Shown piece after piece: positions 16,297 through 27,542 of a stretch of DNA of 64,000 nt (position 1 is the stretch's first letter; every line of letters starts with the position of its first letter). The stretch lies in the NCBI RefSeq assembly GCF_026341275.1, contig NZ_JAIFZO010000002.1:3812118-3876117 (forward strand), read 5' to 3'. The position numbers and the translations under genes are program-made. Under the pieces are notes generated by a model that worked only from the letters and a program-made list of their open reading frames with translations, made no database searches and had not been told where the DNA came from. This DNA is from Streptomyces ortus. Its GTDB lineage: Bacteria > Actinomycetota > Actinomycetes > Streptomycetales > Streptomycetaceae.

Positions 16297-16351
16297 GACT
16301 TAAGCATTCGCTTGAGTCGCCGTTGACCGGCCCGTACGTCCGCACGATGGT
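16297..16351 (+). promoter_or_regulatory. LysR-type operator and promoter of the coxMSL operon
   Basis: GACTTAAGC-ATTC-GCTTGAGTC (16297-16318) is a one-mismatch dyad with T-N11-A character. Four nt later comes TTGACC (16323-16328), a 17-nt spacer and GATGGT (16346-16351). The operator directly upstream of the -35 box is the geometry expected for LysR activation. It also lies in the regulator's own promoter, allowing autoregulation. Confidence 0.7.
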
Positions 16352-16429
16352 TCCCCCGGACCGGGCGCCGGACCGCCGGGCACAGGACCGCCGGGCACAG
16401 GACCGGTCCTCAAGGGGAGGGAGCGTGCC

Positions 16430-17320
16430 GTGCAGGTACCCGCTTCGTTCGACTACCGGCGTGCGACGAGCGTGGCCCAGGCGCTGGAGCTGCTGCGTCG
16501 TTACGGCGAGGAGGCCCGGGTCGTGGCCGGCGGTCACAGCCTGCTCCCCATGATGAAGCTGCGCCTCGCCGGACCCGAACTGCTCGTCGACATCAACGAT
16601 CTGCACGAACTCGACCACATCGAGCAGGTCGGGAACGAGCTGCGCATCGGCGCGCTGACCCGGCACCGCGCCCTCCTGGAGTCCCCGCTGGTCGGCCGGT
16701 ACTTCCCCATCGTCCATGACGCGGAGAAGGTGATCGCCGACCCGCCGGTCCGCAACCGGGGCACGATCGGCGGCTCACTGTGCCAGGCGGACCCCTCGGA
16801 GGACCTGTCCGCGGTGTGCGGGGCGCTGCACGCGCGGGTCGTGATCCGCGGGCAGGGTGGCGAACGGGTCGTGGCCATGGCCGACTTCCATCAGGGCCCG
16901 TACGAGACCGCGGTGGGGGTCGGCGAGATGCTGGTCCAGGTACGGATCCCGGTCCTGCCGGGGGCGGGCAGCGCGTACGAGAAGGTCGAGCGCAAGTCCG
17001 GCGACTGGGCCGTCGCCGCCGCCGGAGTCGCCCTGGCCCTGCGCAAGGGGCGGATCGCGGACTCGGGGGTGGGTCTCGCGGCGGTGGGTGCCGGCGCGCT
17101 GAATCTGGACGCGGTCCAGGAGCTGCTGAACGGCGGCGAGCCGTCAGAGGCGCTGTACGAGGAGGCGGGTCGGCTGGCCTCCGCGCACTGTTCGCCGGTC
17201 ACCGACGGGCGGGGCAGCGCCGAGTACAAGCGCCATCTGGCCGGCGAACTCACCAGGCGGGCCCTGCGGCGGTCCGTCGCAAGGGCACGGACCGCCCAGG
17301 GCACCTCAGGGGAGGCGTGA
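16430..17320 (+). CDS. coxM: CO dehydrogenase medium subunit CoxM (FAD-binding)
   Basis: The 296-residue protein opens with VPASFDYRRATSVAQALELL and carries the two FAD-contact motifs of the xanthine oxidase medium subunit: AGGHSLLPMM and TIGGSLCQADP. It passes electrons from the iron-sulfur subunit to FAD and then to the membrane acceptor. It starts the M-S-L gene order that distinguishes bacterial form I CO dehydrogenase from the S-L-M order common in form II clusters. The next gene begins 5 nt after its stop. Confidence 0.92.
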   Translation: MQVPASFDYRRATSVAQALELLRRYGEEARVVAGGHSLLPMMKLRLAGPELLVDINDLHELDHIEQVGNELRIGALTRHRALLESPLVGRYFPIVHDAEKVIADPPVRNRGTIGGSLCQADPSEDLSAVCGALHARVVIRGQGGERVVAMADFHQGPYETAVGVGEMLVQVRIPVLPGAGSAYEKVERKSGDWAVAAAGVALALRKGRIADSGVGLAAVGAGALNLDAVQELLNGGEPSEALYEEAGRLASAHCSPVTDGRGSAEYKRHLAGELTRRALRRSVARARTAQGTSGEA

Positions 17321-17325
17321 GGCAT

Positions 17326-17837
17326 ATGCGGATCACCGTGAACGTCAACGGTGAGGACCGGACCGGGGAGGTCGAACCCCGTCATCTGCTCGTGCGCTTC
17401 CTCCGCGACGACCTGGGGCTGACGGGCACGCACTGGGGATGCGACACCAGCAACTGCGGCACCTGTGTGGTGCTGATGGACGGCGAGCCCGTGAAGAGCT
17501 GTACGGTCCTCGCGGTGATGGCGGCCGGTCATGAGATCCGTACGGTCGAGGACCTGGCGGACGGCGACCGGCTCGACCCCGTGCAGCAGGGGTTCATCGA
17601 ACAGCACGGCCTGCAGTGCGGGTTCTGCACCCCGGGCATGATGCTGACCGGCCGGGCGCTCCTGGACCGCAATCCGGATCCGTCCGACCAGGAGATCCGT
17701 GAGGCCATCTCCGGCCAGCTGTGCCGCTGCACCGGCTATCTGAACATCGTCAGGTCCATCCGGTGGGCGGCCGGGGAACAGGCCGCCGCAGCCCCGGAAG
17801 CCACAGCGGCAACGACGACGACAACGGGGAGTCAGGC

Positions 17838-17841
<4 letters not shown>
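17326..17841 (+). CDS. coxS: CO dehydrogenase small subunit CoxS ([2Fe-2S])
   Basis: The 171-residue subunit has both iron-sulfur sites: the plant-ferredoxin type (WGCDTSNCGTC, then the fourth Cys in VKSC) and the helical-bundle type (CGFCTPGM and LCRCTGY). These relay electrons from the molybdenum centre to FAD. The ATG at 17326 follows GGGGAGG. The C-terminus ends in a low-complexity Ala/Thr tail, and its stop overlaps the coxL start (ATGA), indicating tight translational coupling. Confidence 0.93.
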
Positions 17842-20233
<2,392 letters not shown>

Positions 20234-20237
<4 letters not shown>

Positions 20238-21289
20238 GTCGCGTCGTACCCGCCGTACCCGTGGTGCCCGTGGCCCCCGTCGTACCGCCGCGGGCCGGGC
20301 CGCTGGAAGCACGCATGTCCGAACTGGCGGGCCGGCGGGTGCCGTTCGTGAAAGCGACCGTCGTCCGCGCCCGTCGTCCGGCGAGCGCGCGCCCCGGAGA
20401 CACCGCGCTGGTCCTGGCCGACGGCAGGATCGAGGGTTTCGTCGGTGGCGTCTGCGCGGAGGCCACGGTTCGGGTCCAGGCGCTGCGGACCCTGCGGGAC
20501 GGCGAGTCCCTGCTGCTGCGCATCTCACCCGGGGAGACGGCCGACGGCACCGGTGAACCGGTCGTCGAGGAGGGCGCGGTCAGCGTCCGCAACCCGTGTC
20601 TGTCCGGCGGTGAGCTGGAGATCTTCCTCGAACCCCTGCGGCCCGCACCCCGCGTGCTGGTGTTCGGCGAATCCCCCATCGCACGGGCCCTGCTCGACTT
20701 CGGACCGGCGCTCGGTTACGCGATCACGCCGGTGTCCGGCGCCGACGGGTCCGGCCTCCCGGCCGCCGGGGCTCTGGCCGGGACCCGGGCCGTGGTGATC
20801 GCCTCCCACGGCCGTGACGAGGAACGGGTGCTGCTGGCGGCGGTGCGGGCCGGGGTGCCGTACGTGGGTCTGGTCGCCGGCCTCCGGCGCGGGGCGGCGG
20901 TCCTGGCCGGGCTCGCCCACGAGCTGGACGAGGAGCAGCGGGCCCGGGTGCGCACCCCGGCGGGCCTGTGGATCGGCGCCCGCACACCCGGCGAGATCGC
21001 GGTGTCGATCCTGGCGGAGGTGATCAAGGAGCTCCGCTCGCCGGTGACCGAGGCGCCGGCAGTGGAAGAGGTCCGGGGGACGGCCCCCGTGACGGACCCG
21101 GTGACGGCCACCGACCCGGTCTGCGGGATGGAGGTCGCCGGCTCGGCGGCCACCACGCCGTATTCGGACGCGGGCGGCGCGGGCAGGCAGTGGTTCTGCT
21201 GCCCCTCCTGCCGCGAGACGTACGAGAAGGACCCCGTCCGCCACACGAGGGCGCGGACGCGGACCGGTACGGAGGCAGGAGATTCGTGA
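20234..21289 (+). CDS. XdhC/CoxF-family maturation protein fused to a YHS metal-binding domain
   Basis: The 351-residue protein starts at ATG 20234, overlapping the coxL stop. The N-terminal half is XdhC-like (ATVVRARRPASARPGD, DGRIEGFVGGVC), followed by the Rossmann-type XdhC domain (PRVLVFGESPIARALLDFG). XdhC proteins insert or sulfurate the molybdenum cofactor. The last 60 residues form an extra domain with DPVCGMEV and WFCCPSC, the YHS/TRASH type of cysteine-rich metal-binding module. In an enzyme family that needs copper in the active site, a fused metal module could deliver or sense copper; that link is inference. It overlaps the coxD start (GTGA). Confidence 0.82.
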
Positions 21290-22185
21290 GCGAGTACGTC
21301 GAGCGCGCTCTGCCGGAGGTCGGGAGTCTGCGCGCGGCACTGGACGCACTGGGCTATCTCGCCGACGACGGCCTGGTCACCGCCCTCTTCCTGGCGCTGC
21401 GCCTCCCCCAGCCGCTGCTGCTGGAGGGCGAGGCGGGCGTCGGTAAGACCGAGGCGGCCAAGTCGGTGGCCGCGGTCCTGGGCAGCCCGCTGATCCGGTT
21501 GCAGTGCTACGACGGCCTGGACGTGGCTGAGGCGCTGTACGAGTGGAACCATCCCCGCCAGTTGCTCGCGATCCGGCTCGCCGAGGCACGGCACGAACAG
21601 ATCGGCGAGGACGACCTGTTCAGCGAGGCGTACCTGTTGCGGCGGCCCGTGCTCGCCGCGCTCAGCCATCCCGGGCCCGCGCCCGCCGTCCTGCTCATCG
21701 ACGAGATCGACCGGGCCGACGACGACTTCGAGGCGTTCCTGCTGGAGGTGCTCGCCGAGGCCGCCGTCACCATTCCGGAGCTGGGCACCGTACGGGCCGA
21801 GGTGCCGCCCGTCGTGCTGCTCACCTCCAACCGCACGCGTGACCTCCACGACGCGCTCAAGCGCCGGTGCCTGTACCACTGGATCGACTATCCGGAGACC
21901 GAGCGGCTCATCGAGATCGTGCGCCGCCGGGTGCCCGGCACGTCGCGCGGGCTGGCGGTCGCGGTGGCGGCGGCCGTACGGCGCCTGCGGGCGCTGGAGC
22001 TGCAGAAGGCGCCGGGCATCGCCGAGACCATCGACTGGATCTCCGCGCTGCGGCTGCTCGGCGTGGACGTGCTGGACGCGGGGAGCGCCGCGAGCACCCT
22101 GGGCTCGCTGCTCAAGTACCGGGAGGACCAGGAGTCGGTGCGCGAGCGCGGTCCGGAGTGGCTGGTCGCGGGCCTCCGGCCGTGA
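21286..22185 (+). CDS. coxD: MoxR-type AAA ATPase CoxD
   Basis: The 299-residue ATPase starts at GTG 21286, overlapping the previous stop. The Walker A motif is GEAGVGKTE (Lys54) and Walker B is VLLIDEIDRAD, with sensor 1 in VVLLTSNRTRDLHDALKRRC as in MoxR ATPases. In Oligotropha, CoxD and the VWA protein CoxE form the chaperone pair that builds the [CuSMoO2] cluster of CO dehydrogenase. The gene directly precedes coxE with a GTGA overlap, which fits the same job here. Confidence 0.9.
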   Translation: MSEYVERALPEVGSLRAALDALGYLADDGLVTALFLALRLPQPLLLEGEAGVGKTEAAKSVAAVLGSPLIRLQCYDGLDVAEALYEWNHPRQLLAIRLAEARHEQIGEDDLFSEAYLLRRPVLAALSHPGPAPAVLLIDEIDRADDDFEAFLLEVLAEAAVTIPELGTVRAEVPPVVLLTSNRTRDLHDALKRRCLYHWIDYPETERLIEIVRRRVPGTSRGLAVAVAAAVRRLRALELQKAPGIAETIDWISALRLLGVDVLDAGSAASTLGSLLKYREDQESVRERGPEWLVAGLRP

Positions 22186-23432
22186 CGGAGGTGCGGGTGC
22201 CGCTCTTCGACCGGGCCGAGTTCGGTGTCCGGCTGGGCGCCGAACTGCGCCGTGCCGGGGTGGCGGTGACGCCGGAGCGGTCCGTGCGGTTCCTGGAGGC
22301 GCTGCGTCTGCTGCCGCCGGTGGACCGTGCGGCGCTGTACTGGGCGGCACGGCTGGCCTTCGTGACGGGACGCGAGCAGGTCGGTCCGTTCGACCGGGTC
22401 TTCGACACCGTCTTCGGAGGCCTTCCGCGCGCGGTGTCGCTGTCCGTACGCCGGGATCGCGGGCGGCCCGTGCCGGAGGCGGGCGTCGAGCCGGATCCCG
22501 TGAGCGGGCGGGCTCCGGCGCCGCCCCGGCCCGGTCCGGACACCGTCACCGCCCCGCTGCCGGTCGGCAGCCTCGGCGCGCTGCCGGACGGCGACCGCAG
22601 ACCGGGCCCGGCTCCGCGGACCGAGGCGCTGCCCACCGCGGGCAGTACGGCCGAGGTCCTCGGGCACAAGGACTTCGGTGCCCTCACCGCCGGTGAACTG
22701 GCCGAGGTCGACCGGCTGCTCGCCCTGTTGGCACTGCGGACGCCGTTGCGCCGAGGTCGCCGCCGGCGGAGCGACGGGCGGGGGCACCGCGTCGACCTGC
22801 GCCGCACCCTGCGCGCCGGACGGCGCACGGGCGGCGAGGTGCTGTCACTCGTGCGCAGCCGCGACCGGCTCCGGCGGCGACGGCTGGTGCTGCTGTGCGA
22901 CGTCTCCCGCTCGATGGAACCGTACACACGCGCCTACCTGCGGCTCTTTCCACGCGCGGCGGCCGGGGGCGCGGTGGAGGCGTTCGTCTTCGCGACCCGG
23001 CTCACCCGGCTCACGCCGCTGCTGCGGCACCCCGGGGCGTCCGGCGTGGACGCGGCGCTGCACCGGGTGGGCGGCGCGGTGTCCGACTGGTCGGGCGGCA
23101 CCCGGATCGGTCACGCGCTGGCGGAGTTCAACAACCGCTACGGCCGCCGGGGCATGGCACGGGGCGCGGTGGTGGTGGTCTTCTCCGACGGGTGGGAGGG
23201 CGAGGATCCCGGCGCGGTCGGGCGTGAGATGTCCCGGCTCGCACGGCTCGCCCATCGGATCGTCTGGGTCAACCCGCGCAGGGCGGCGCCCGGTTACGCC
23301 CCGCGCACCGGCGGAATGGCCGCCGCGCTCCCCCACTGCGACGCGTTCGTGAGCGGCCACAGCGTCAGGGCTCTCAGCGAGGTGATCGAGGCGATCGCGG
23401 ACGACGGCGACCGGCGGGCCCGCCGCCGGTGA
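22182..23432 (+). CDS. coxE: VWA-domain CO dehydrogenase maturation protein CoxE
   Basis: The 416-residue protein starts at GTG 22182, coupled to coxD. The C-terminal half is a von Willebrand A domain with a MIDAS-type start at Asp240 (LLCDVSRSMEPY) and the later VVVVFSDGWEGEDPG. The middle is a basic, proline-rich linker. CoxE-type proteins act with the CoxD ATPase in active-site assembly. It is the last gene of the operon; a long hairpin terminator begins 20 nt after its stop. Confidence 0.9.
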   Translation: MTEVRVPLFDRAEFGVRLGAELRRAGVAVTPERSVRFLEALRLLPPVDRAALYWAARLAFVTGREQVGPFDRVFDTVFGGLPRAVSLSVRRDRGRPVPEAGVEPDPVSGRAPAPPRPGPDTVTAPLPVGSLGALPDGDRRPGPAPRTEALPTAGSTAEVLGHKDFGALTAGELAEVDRLLALLALRTPLRRGRRRRSDGRGHRVDLRRTLRAGRRTGGEVLSLVRSRDRLRRRRLVLLCDVSRSMEPYTRAYLRLFPRAAAGGAVEAFVFATRLTRLTPLLRHPGASGVDAALHRVGGAVSDWSGGTRIGHALAEFNNRYGRRGMARGAVVVVFSDGWEGEDPGAVGREMSRLARLAHRIVWVNPRRAAPGYAPRTGGMAAALPHCDAFVSGHSVRALSEVIEAIADDGDRRARRR

Positions 23433-23451
23433 GCCGCGCCGCCGATGTCCG

Positions 23452-23502
23452 CCGGACCGTACCGGCGGGGCCCGGGGCTCGGGGCCCGCCGGTACGGTCC
23501 GG
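23452..23502 (+). terminator. Strong hairpin terminator of the cox operon
   Basis: An 18-bp perfect stem (23452-23469 with 23485-23502) has a GC-rich 15-nt loop. It follows the coxE stop by 20 nt. There is no T tract. Confidence 0.75.
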
Positions 23503-23518
23503 GTCTCCCCAGGCCTCC

Positions 23519-23695
23519 TAGGGTCTGTCTGACAATTCCCGTCGTCGCCCGTAGGGCGGCTGCGCGGCGTCAGGTGCGTGCTCTCGGTGTGCCGGGCGTA
23601 GAGCCTCGTACTGGACGTACTTGGCTCTACGCCCGGTGCGGCGAGAGTGCGTGCATGGCGCCGCGCGGCAGACGGGAATTGTCAGACAGACCCTA
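23519..23695. mobile_element. MITE-like element with 25-bp perfect terminal inverted repeats
   Basis: The 177-bp segment is bounded by TA and begins GGGTCTGTCTGACAATTCCC. The last 25 bp (23671-23695) are the exact reverse complement of the first 25 (23519-23543). The interior continues as an imperfect palindrome: the arms both contain GGGCGTAGAGCC and meet near 23608 at a near-palindromic centre. The flanking TA on both sides fits a TA target duplication, as made by IS630/Tc1- or IS427-type transposases. It carries no gene and lies just outside the cox terminator. It may fold into a large cruciform. Confidence 0.75.
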
Positions 23696-23719
23696 GCGCC
23701 TCCCCGGGGCCTCCCCGGT

Positions 23720-24535
23720 TCAGGACTTGCGTGCGACCCCGCCCAGCGCGATCACGTCGCCCGAGGAACGGGCCGCCTCCGGGTCGGGGCGCCAGTCGTC
23801 GATGGGGACCACACCCGGGGCGAGCAGCTCCAAACCCTCGAAGAATCCGGCCAGTTGCCGCGGGCTGCGCAAGTGGTACGGCGCCGCGCCGCTCTCGTTG
23901 TAGAGGCGGGTGGCCTCGGCGTTGGCCTTGTTGGTGTCGACGCTGTCGTTGAACGCGAGACAGCTGCCGGAGGGGAGCGCGGCCATCAGCGTGCCGACGA
24001 CGCGGCGCGCTTCGTCGTAGTCGGCGATGTGTCCGGTGACCTGCATCAGTGTCAGCGCGACCGGCCGGGTGAGGTCCAAGGTTCTCGCCGCTTCACGCAG
24101 GACGGTCGCGGGGTCGCGCAGGTCGGCGTCGACGTAGTCCGTCGCTCCTTCGGGGGTGCTGGTCAGCAGCACCCGCGCGTGGGCGAGGACCAAGGGGTCG
24201 TTGTCCACGTAGACGACGCGCGCTCCGGGGGCCACCCGCTGGGCGGTCTCGTGGGTGTTGTCGACCGTCGGCAGTCCGGTGCCGATGTCGAGAAACTGCC
24301 GGATCCCGGTCTCGCCGGCCAGGTGGCGCACGGCCCGGCCGAGGAAGGCCCGTGAGCCGCGGGCGAGGTCGGTGATCTGGGCGAAGACCTCCTGGAACGC
24401 GTCGCCCGCCGCCTGGTCGACGGGGTAGTTGTCCTTCCCGCCGAGCCAGTAGTTCCAGATCCGGGCCGAGTGCGGCACCGTCGAGTCGATCTTCGCTGAT
24501 GTCGCTGTGTGGGGGGCGGACGAGTCCTGACTCAC
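23720..24535 (-). CDS. DUF574-family SAM-dependent methyltransferase
   Basis: The 271-residue protein starts at GTG 24535 with AGGAGG 6 nt upstream (the ORF continues upstream without a better start). It opens with the family signature PHSARIWNYWLGGKDNYPVD, and the SAM-binding motif FLDIGTGLPT follows, with VVYVDNDPLVLAHAR as the acidic strand. This S-adenosyl methyltransferase family (PF04672) is greatly expanded in Streptomyces; the substrates are mostly unknown. It is co-oriented with, and 43 nt behind, a winged-helix regulator, so the two probably share a transcript. Confidence 0.88.
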   Translation of the reverse strand: MSQDSSAPHTATSAKIDSTVPHSARIWNYWLGGKDNYPVDQAAGDAFQEVFAQITDLARGSRAFLGRAVRHLAGETGIRQFLDIGTGLPTVDNTHETAQRVAPGARVVYVDNDPLVLAHARVLLTSTPEGATDYVDADLRDPATVLREAARTLDLTRPVALTLMQVTGHIADYDEARRVVGTLMAALPSGSCLAFNDSVDTNKANAEATRLYNESGAAPYHLRSPRQLAGFFEGLELLAPGVVPIDDWRPDPEAARSSGDVIALGGVARKS

Positions 24536-24578
24536 CGGCAACCTCCTTGCAGACAAACGTCGTCGGTCGTGGAGTATC

Positions 24579-25643
24579 TCAGTGCGGCGGGCCGGGCGGA
24601 CCTGTACCGGGCGGCCGATCGTCGATCGAAGGGTCGTCGGTCGGCGGGGCATCGGTCGGCGGGCCGTCGGTCGGCAGGTGCCCCTCGATCATCGCCAGGC
24701 CGAGCGGAGTCAGGGTGTGCCGTGCGACGTCGGCGCCCCGGTGCGTGGAGATCAGACCGGTGCTCGCCAGGACGGCGGTGTGCGAGCCCGCCGATGCCGG
24801 TGACATCCCGAGCCGCCGCGCGAGATCGTCCCCCGTCGTGCCGCCGGTCAGGGCGATTTCCTCCAGCACGGTCGCCCGGGTGCGTCCCAGCAGCCGGGCG
24901 AGCGCCGTCCTGCCCGGCCGTCCGGGTCCCGTGAGCAGATGCAGACCGCGGTTGGCCGGATAGACGAGGACCGGGGTCAGCTCCTCGTCGAGCAGGGTGA
25001 TGGGCCTGCGCCAGCAGAAGTACGAGGGAATCAGCCGCAGTCCCCTGCCCCGGAGACGGAGTTCCTGGTCCACGGGGTAGTCCACCCTCAGCACCGGGGA
25101 CTCCCAGCGGGTCCGCGGGCCCAGGCCGCCGAGCAGTTTCTCGACTCCGCCGTCCAGGAGGTCACGGCCGCGCAGGGTCCGTTCGGCGTCGGTCACCGCG
25201 CGGATGCGGTGCCAGCGGCCGGCGAGCACGCGGTCGTGGTAGCCGTGCAGGGCACTGCCGAGCCTGCGCATCGTCTCGGCGTCGCCCTCCGCCAGCAGCC
25301 GTGTCCAGGAGGGTGTCCGGCGCCGGCCGGCCAGCTGTGCGAGGTCGGCCCGCAGCCGCCCGCGGCGGGTGCTGAGCACGGCGTCGACGGCGGAGTGCAG
25401 GTCGGGAGTACCGGCGGGGGTGAGGAAGTCGGGCGAGTACCCGCGGGGTGGCGCCAGTGCGAACAGCATGCGCGCCGAGGAGTCGAGACGGGGCAGCGTC
25501 CGGGACTTCCACGGGCCGAACACCACGTGATCGGCCGGGCCGCCGAGGGCATGCAGGCTCAGCAGGATCTCCCAGGCCGGATCCGGCTCCTGGGCGATGC
25601 GGATCCGGCTCAGATCCGCCGTGGAGAAATGTATGTGGAGCAC
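24579..25643 (-). CDS. Winged-helix (ArsR-like) transcriptional regulator with large N-terminal domain
   Basis: The 354-residue protein starts at GTG 25643 (VLHIHFSTADLSRIRIA); no ATG fits nearby. The C-terminal third carries an ArsR-like winged helix (ATVLEEIALTGGTTGDDLARRLGMSPASAGSH, quoted in part; HTAVLASTGLIS). The N-terminal 230 residues have the pattern of the Streptomyces ArsR-like proteins that begin with an LHIHF segment, whose ligand is unknown. The end is a short Pro/Thr/Asp-rich repeat tail (TDGPPTDAPPTDDPSID). It is divergent from a secreted hydrolase and upstream of a methyltransferase. Confidence 0.8.
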   Translation of the reverse strand: MLHIHFSTADLSRIRIAQEPDPAWEILLSLHALGGPADHVVFGPWKSRTLPRLDSSARMLFALAPPRGYSPDFLTPAGTPDLHSAVDAVLSTRRGRLRADLAQLAGRRRTPSWTRLLAEGDAETMRRLGSALHGYHDRVLAGRWHRIRAVTDAERTLRGRDLLDGGVEKLLGGLGPRTRWESPVLRVDYPVDQELRLRGRGLRLIPSYFCWRRPITLLDEELTPVLVYPANRGLHLLTGPGRPGRTALARLLGRTRATVLEEIALTGGTTGDDLARRLGMSPASAGSHTAVLASTGLISTHRGADVARHTLTPLGLAMIEGHLPTDGPPTDAPPTDDPSIDDRPPGTGPPGPPH

Positions 25644-25844
25644 GGATGATCCCCCCGAGTCACGGAGCTCCTGGCGCAGGGGCAGGATCTCACGGCCACG
25701 GCGCCGGCCAGGAGCCGCGGTCGTGCACGGTCCGGTCACGAACTCAATGAACGCAATGATCAAGCCATGGGTTTTGGCCGCGCCCCTCCCTAGCATCGGC
25801 CCCGTCGCGCAACGGGGCGCCGACCAGGAGAGGGAGAGCACGAC

Positions 25845-27326
25845 ATGGACAGGACGAGGCCGAGTACGGCGGGGATCCGGGGCGGGTCCGGTTTCCTCGG
25901 GCGCCGCCGGGCGGCGGTGGCCGCCGGCATCGCGGGAATCCTCCTCGGCACACTCTCCGGGCCGGCCGCCGCGACCACGGGCACCGGCACCGGCACGGAC
26001 GCACCGGCAGCCGTCACATGCCCCGCGAACCTCACGGGCAAGGCCACCTGCTACACCGGCCGGGACGCCGACGGCGCCTACTACGCGATCGCCGTCCCGA
26101 AGAACTGGAACAGGTCCCTGGTCGTGCACGCGCACGGCGGTCCCGACCTAGGCGCGGAGTCCGACCCTGAGCGCAGCACCGGTGACCTGGAGCGCTGGTC
26201 GGTGATGGTGGACGAGGGCTACGCGTGGGCCGGCTCGTCGTACCGTCGCGGTGGTTACGGAACCCGGATGGCCGCCGCCGACACGGAGAAGGTGCGCCGG
26301 CTCTTCGTCGCGGAGTTCGGCGAGCCGAAGCGGACGTATGTGCACGGTCAGTCCTGGGGCGGCGATGTCGCCGCGAAGGTGGTGGAGACGTACGGTGCCG
26401 GGAAGCGCGGTCCCTACGACGGGGCCCTGCTGACCAACGGTGTCCTCGGCGGTGGGTCGCGCGGTTACGACTACCGCGTGGATCTGCGGGCGGTCTACCA
26501 GTACTACTGCCAAAACCATCCTCGTCCCACCGAGGTCCAGTACCCGCTGTGGGAGGGGCTGCGGGAGGGCTCGACGATGACGTCGGCCGGGCTCCGCGCC
26601 CGGTTGCAGGAGTGCACGGGGTTCGAGTCCGCTCCGCAGGACCGGAGCGCCGCGCAACAGCGCAACCTGGACGACATCCTCGGCGTGACAGGGGTCCCCG
26701 AACGGACTCTGGAGTCGCATCTGCGGTTCGCGACGTTCACCTTCCGGGACATCGTGCAAAACCGTCTGGGCGGTCGCAATCCGTTCGGCAATCAAGGGGT
26801 GCGCTACTCCGGCTCGCACGACGACAGGGCGCTCAACGCGGGCGTCGAGCGTTTCTCCGCCGACCCCACCGCCGTACGCGATCTCTCGTACGACAGCGAT
26901 CTGACGGGCAAGGTCGACATTCCGGTGCTCACGCTGCACGCGATCGACGATCCGACGGCGTTCGTCGAGCACGAGTCGGCGTACCGGGACAGCCTCCGGG
27001 GCGCCGGCCGGGAGCGGAACCTCGTGCAGACGTTCTCCCGGGAGAGCGAGCACAGCGGGCTGAGCGACTCCGAGTACGCCAACTCGATCGCCGCGCTGGA
27101 CTCCTGGGTGCGCACCGGCCGGAAGCCGACGCCGAAGTCGGTCGCGGCGTCCTGCCCCGCCTTCGACGCCGCCTATAGCACCGGCTGCTTCTACGACCCG
27201 GGCTTCCGGCCCGGCTCGTACGCCTCGAAGGTCAACGCCCGGCCGGGCGGGCTGCGCTGGCCGGCCATGACGTCCGGCCAGGAGAGGGCCTGGAGCCGGA
27301 TCGACGGCGTGGGCATCGCCCCCTGA
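25845..27326 (+). CDS. Secreted alpha/beta hydrolase
   Basis: The 493-residue precursor has a twin-arginine-like, positively charged signal (FLGRRRAAVAAGIAGILLGTL) ending near AAATTG, then an alpha/beta-hydrolase core. The nucleophile elbow is GQSWGG with Ser170; HAHGGP is the oxyanion strand. An acidic residue in LHAIDDPTAF and His in ESEHSGLSDSEYAN are the likely remaining triad members. AGGAGAGGG precedes the ATG. Two cysteines near the C-terminus (ASCPAFDAAYSTGC) suggest a disulfide. The substrate is unknown; the family includes peptidases and esterases. The 201-bp gap upstream is locally AT-richer and probably holds divergent promoters, but I see no clear box. Confidence 0.83.
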   Translation: MDRTRPSTAGIRGGSGFLGRRRAAVAAGIAGILLGTLSGPAAATTGTGTGTDAPAAVTCPANLTGKATCYTGRDADGAYYAIAVPKNWNRSLVVHAHGGPDLGAESDPERSTGDLERWSVMVDEGYAWAGSSYRRGGYGTRMAAADTEKVRRLFVAEFGEPKRTYVHGQSWGGDVAAKVVETYGAGKRGPYDGALLTNGVLGGGSRGYDYRVDLRAVYQYYCQNHPRPTEVQYPLWEGLREGSTMTSAGLRARLQECTGFESAPQDRSAAQQRNLDDILGVTGVPERTLESHLRFATFTFRDIVQNRLGGRNPFGNQGVRYSGSHDDRALNAGVERFSADPTAVRDLSYDSDLTGKVDIPVLTLHAIDDPTAFVEHESAYRDSLRGAGRERNLVQTFSRESEHSGLSDSEYANSIAALDSWVRTGRKPTPKSVAASCPAFDAAYSTGCFYDPGFRPGSYASKVNARPGGLRWPAMTSGQERAWSRIDGVGIAP

Positions 27327-27351
27327 GGCGACGCGCCACGGCACACGACCG

Positions 27352-27391
27352 GGTGCGCCGGACCGACCACCATCGGTCCGGCGCACCTTTT
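27352..27391 (+). terminator. Classic intrinsic terminator of the secreted hydrolase
   Basis: A perfect 15-bp stem (27352-27366 with 27373-27387) has a 6-nt loop followed by TTTT, 25 nt after the stop codon. A T tract is unusual in this window, so this is the best textbook terminator seen. Confidence 0.85.
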
Positions 27392-27463
27392 CGACCTGTG
27401 CCTCGGTCCGGCACGCCTTTCCGACCCGTACCCCGGTCCGGCACACCCTTTCGACCCGAACCT
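27374..27463. repeat. Three 30-bp tandem repeats built from a terminator arm
   Basis: Units begin at 27374, 27404 and 27434, each starting CGGTCCGGC and containing a CACC(T)TTT(C)CGACC core, with a few substitutions. The first unit is the 3' arm and T tract of the terminator at 27352-27391, so the arm appears to have been duplicated twice. A more degenerate GGGACTCGG-type repetition continues to about 27530. Confidence 0.7.
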
Positions 27464-27542
27464 CCGTCGGCCCTTGGGTCGGGACTCGGCTCGGTACTTG
27501 GGCCGGGAACTCGGCCGGGAACTCGGTCGGACAGTCGTCCGG

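Noticed and set aside
27374..27463. Possible CRISPR array
   Set aside because: Units are contiguous with no unique spacers, there are only three, and no cas genes exist nearby.
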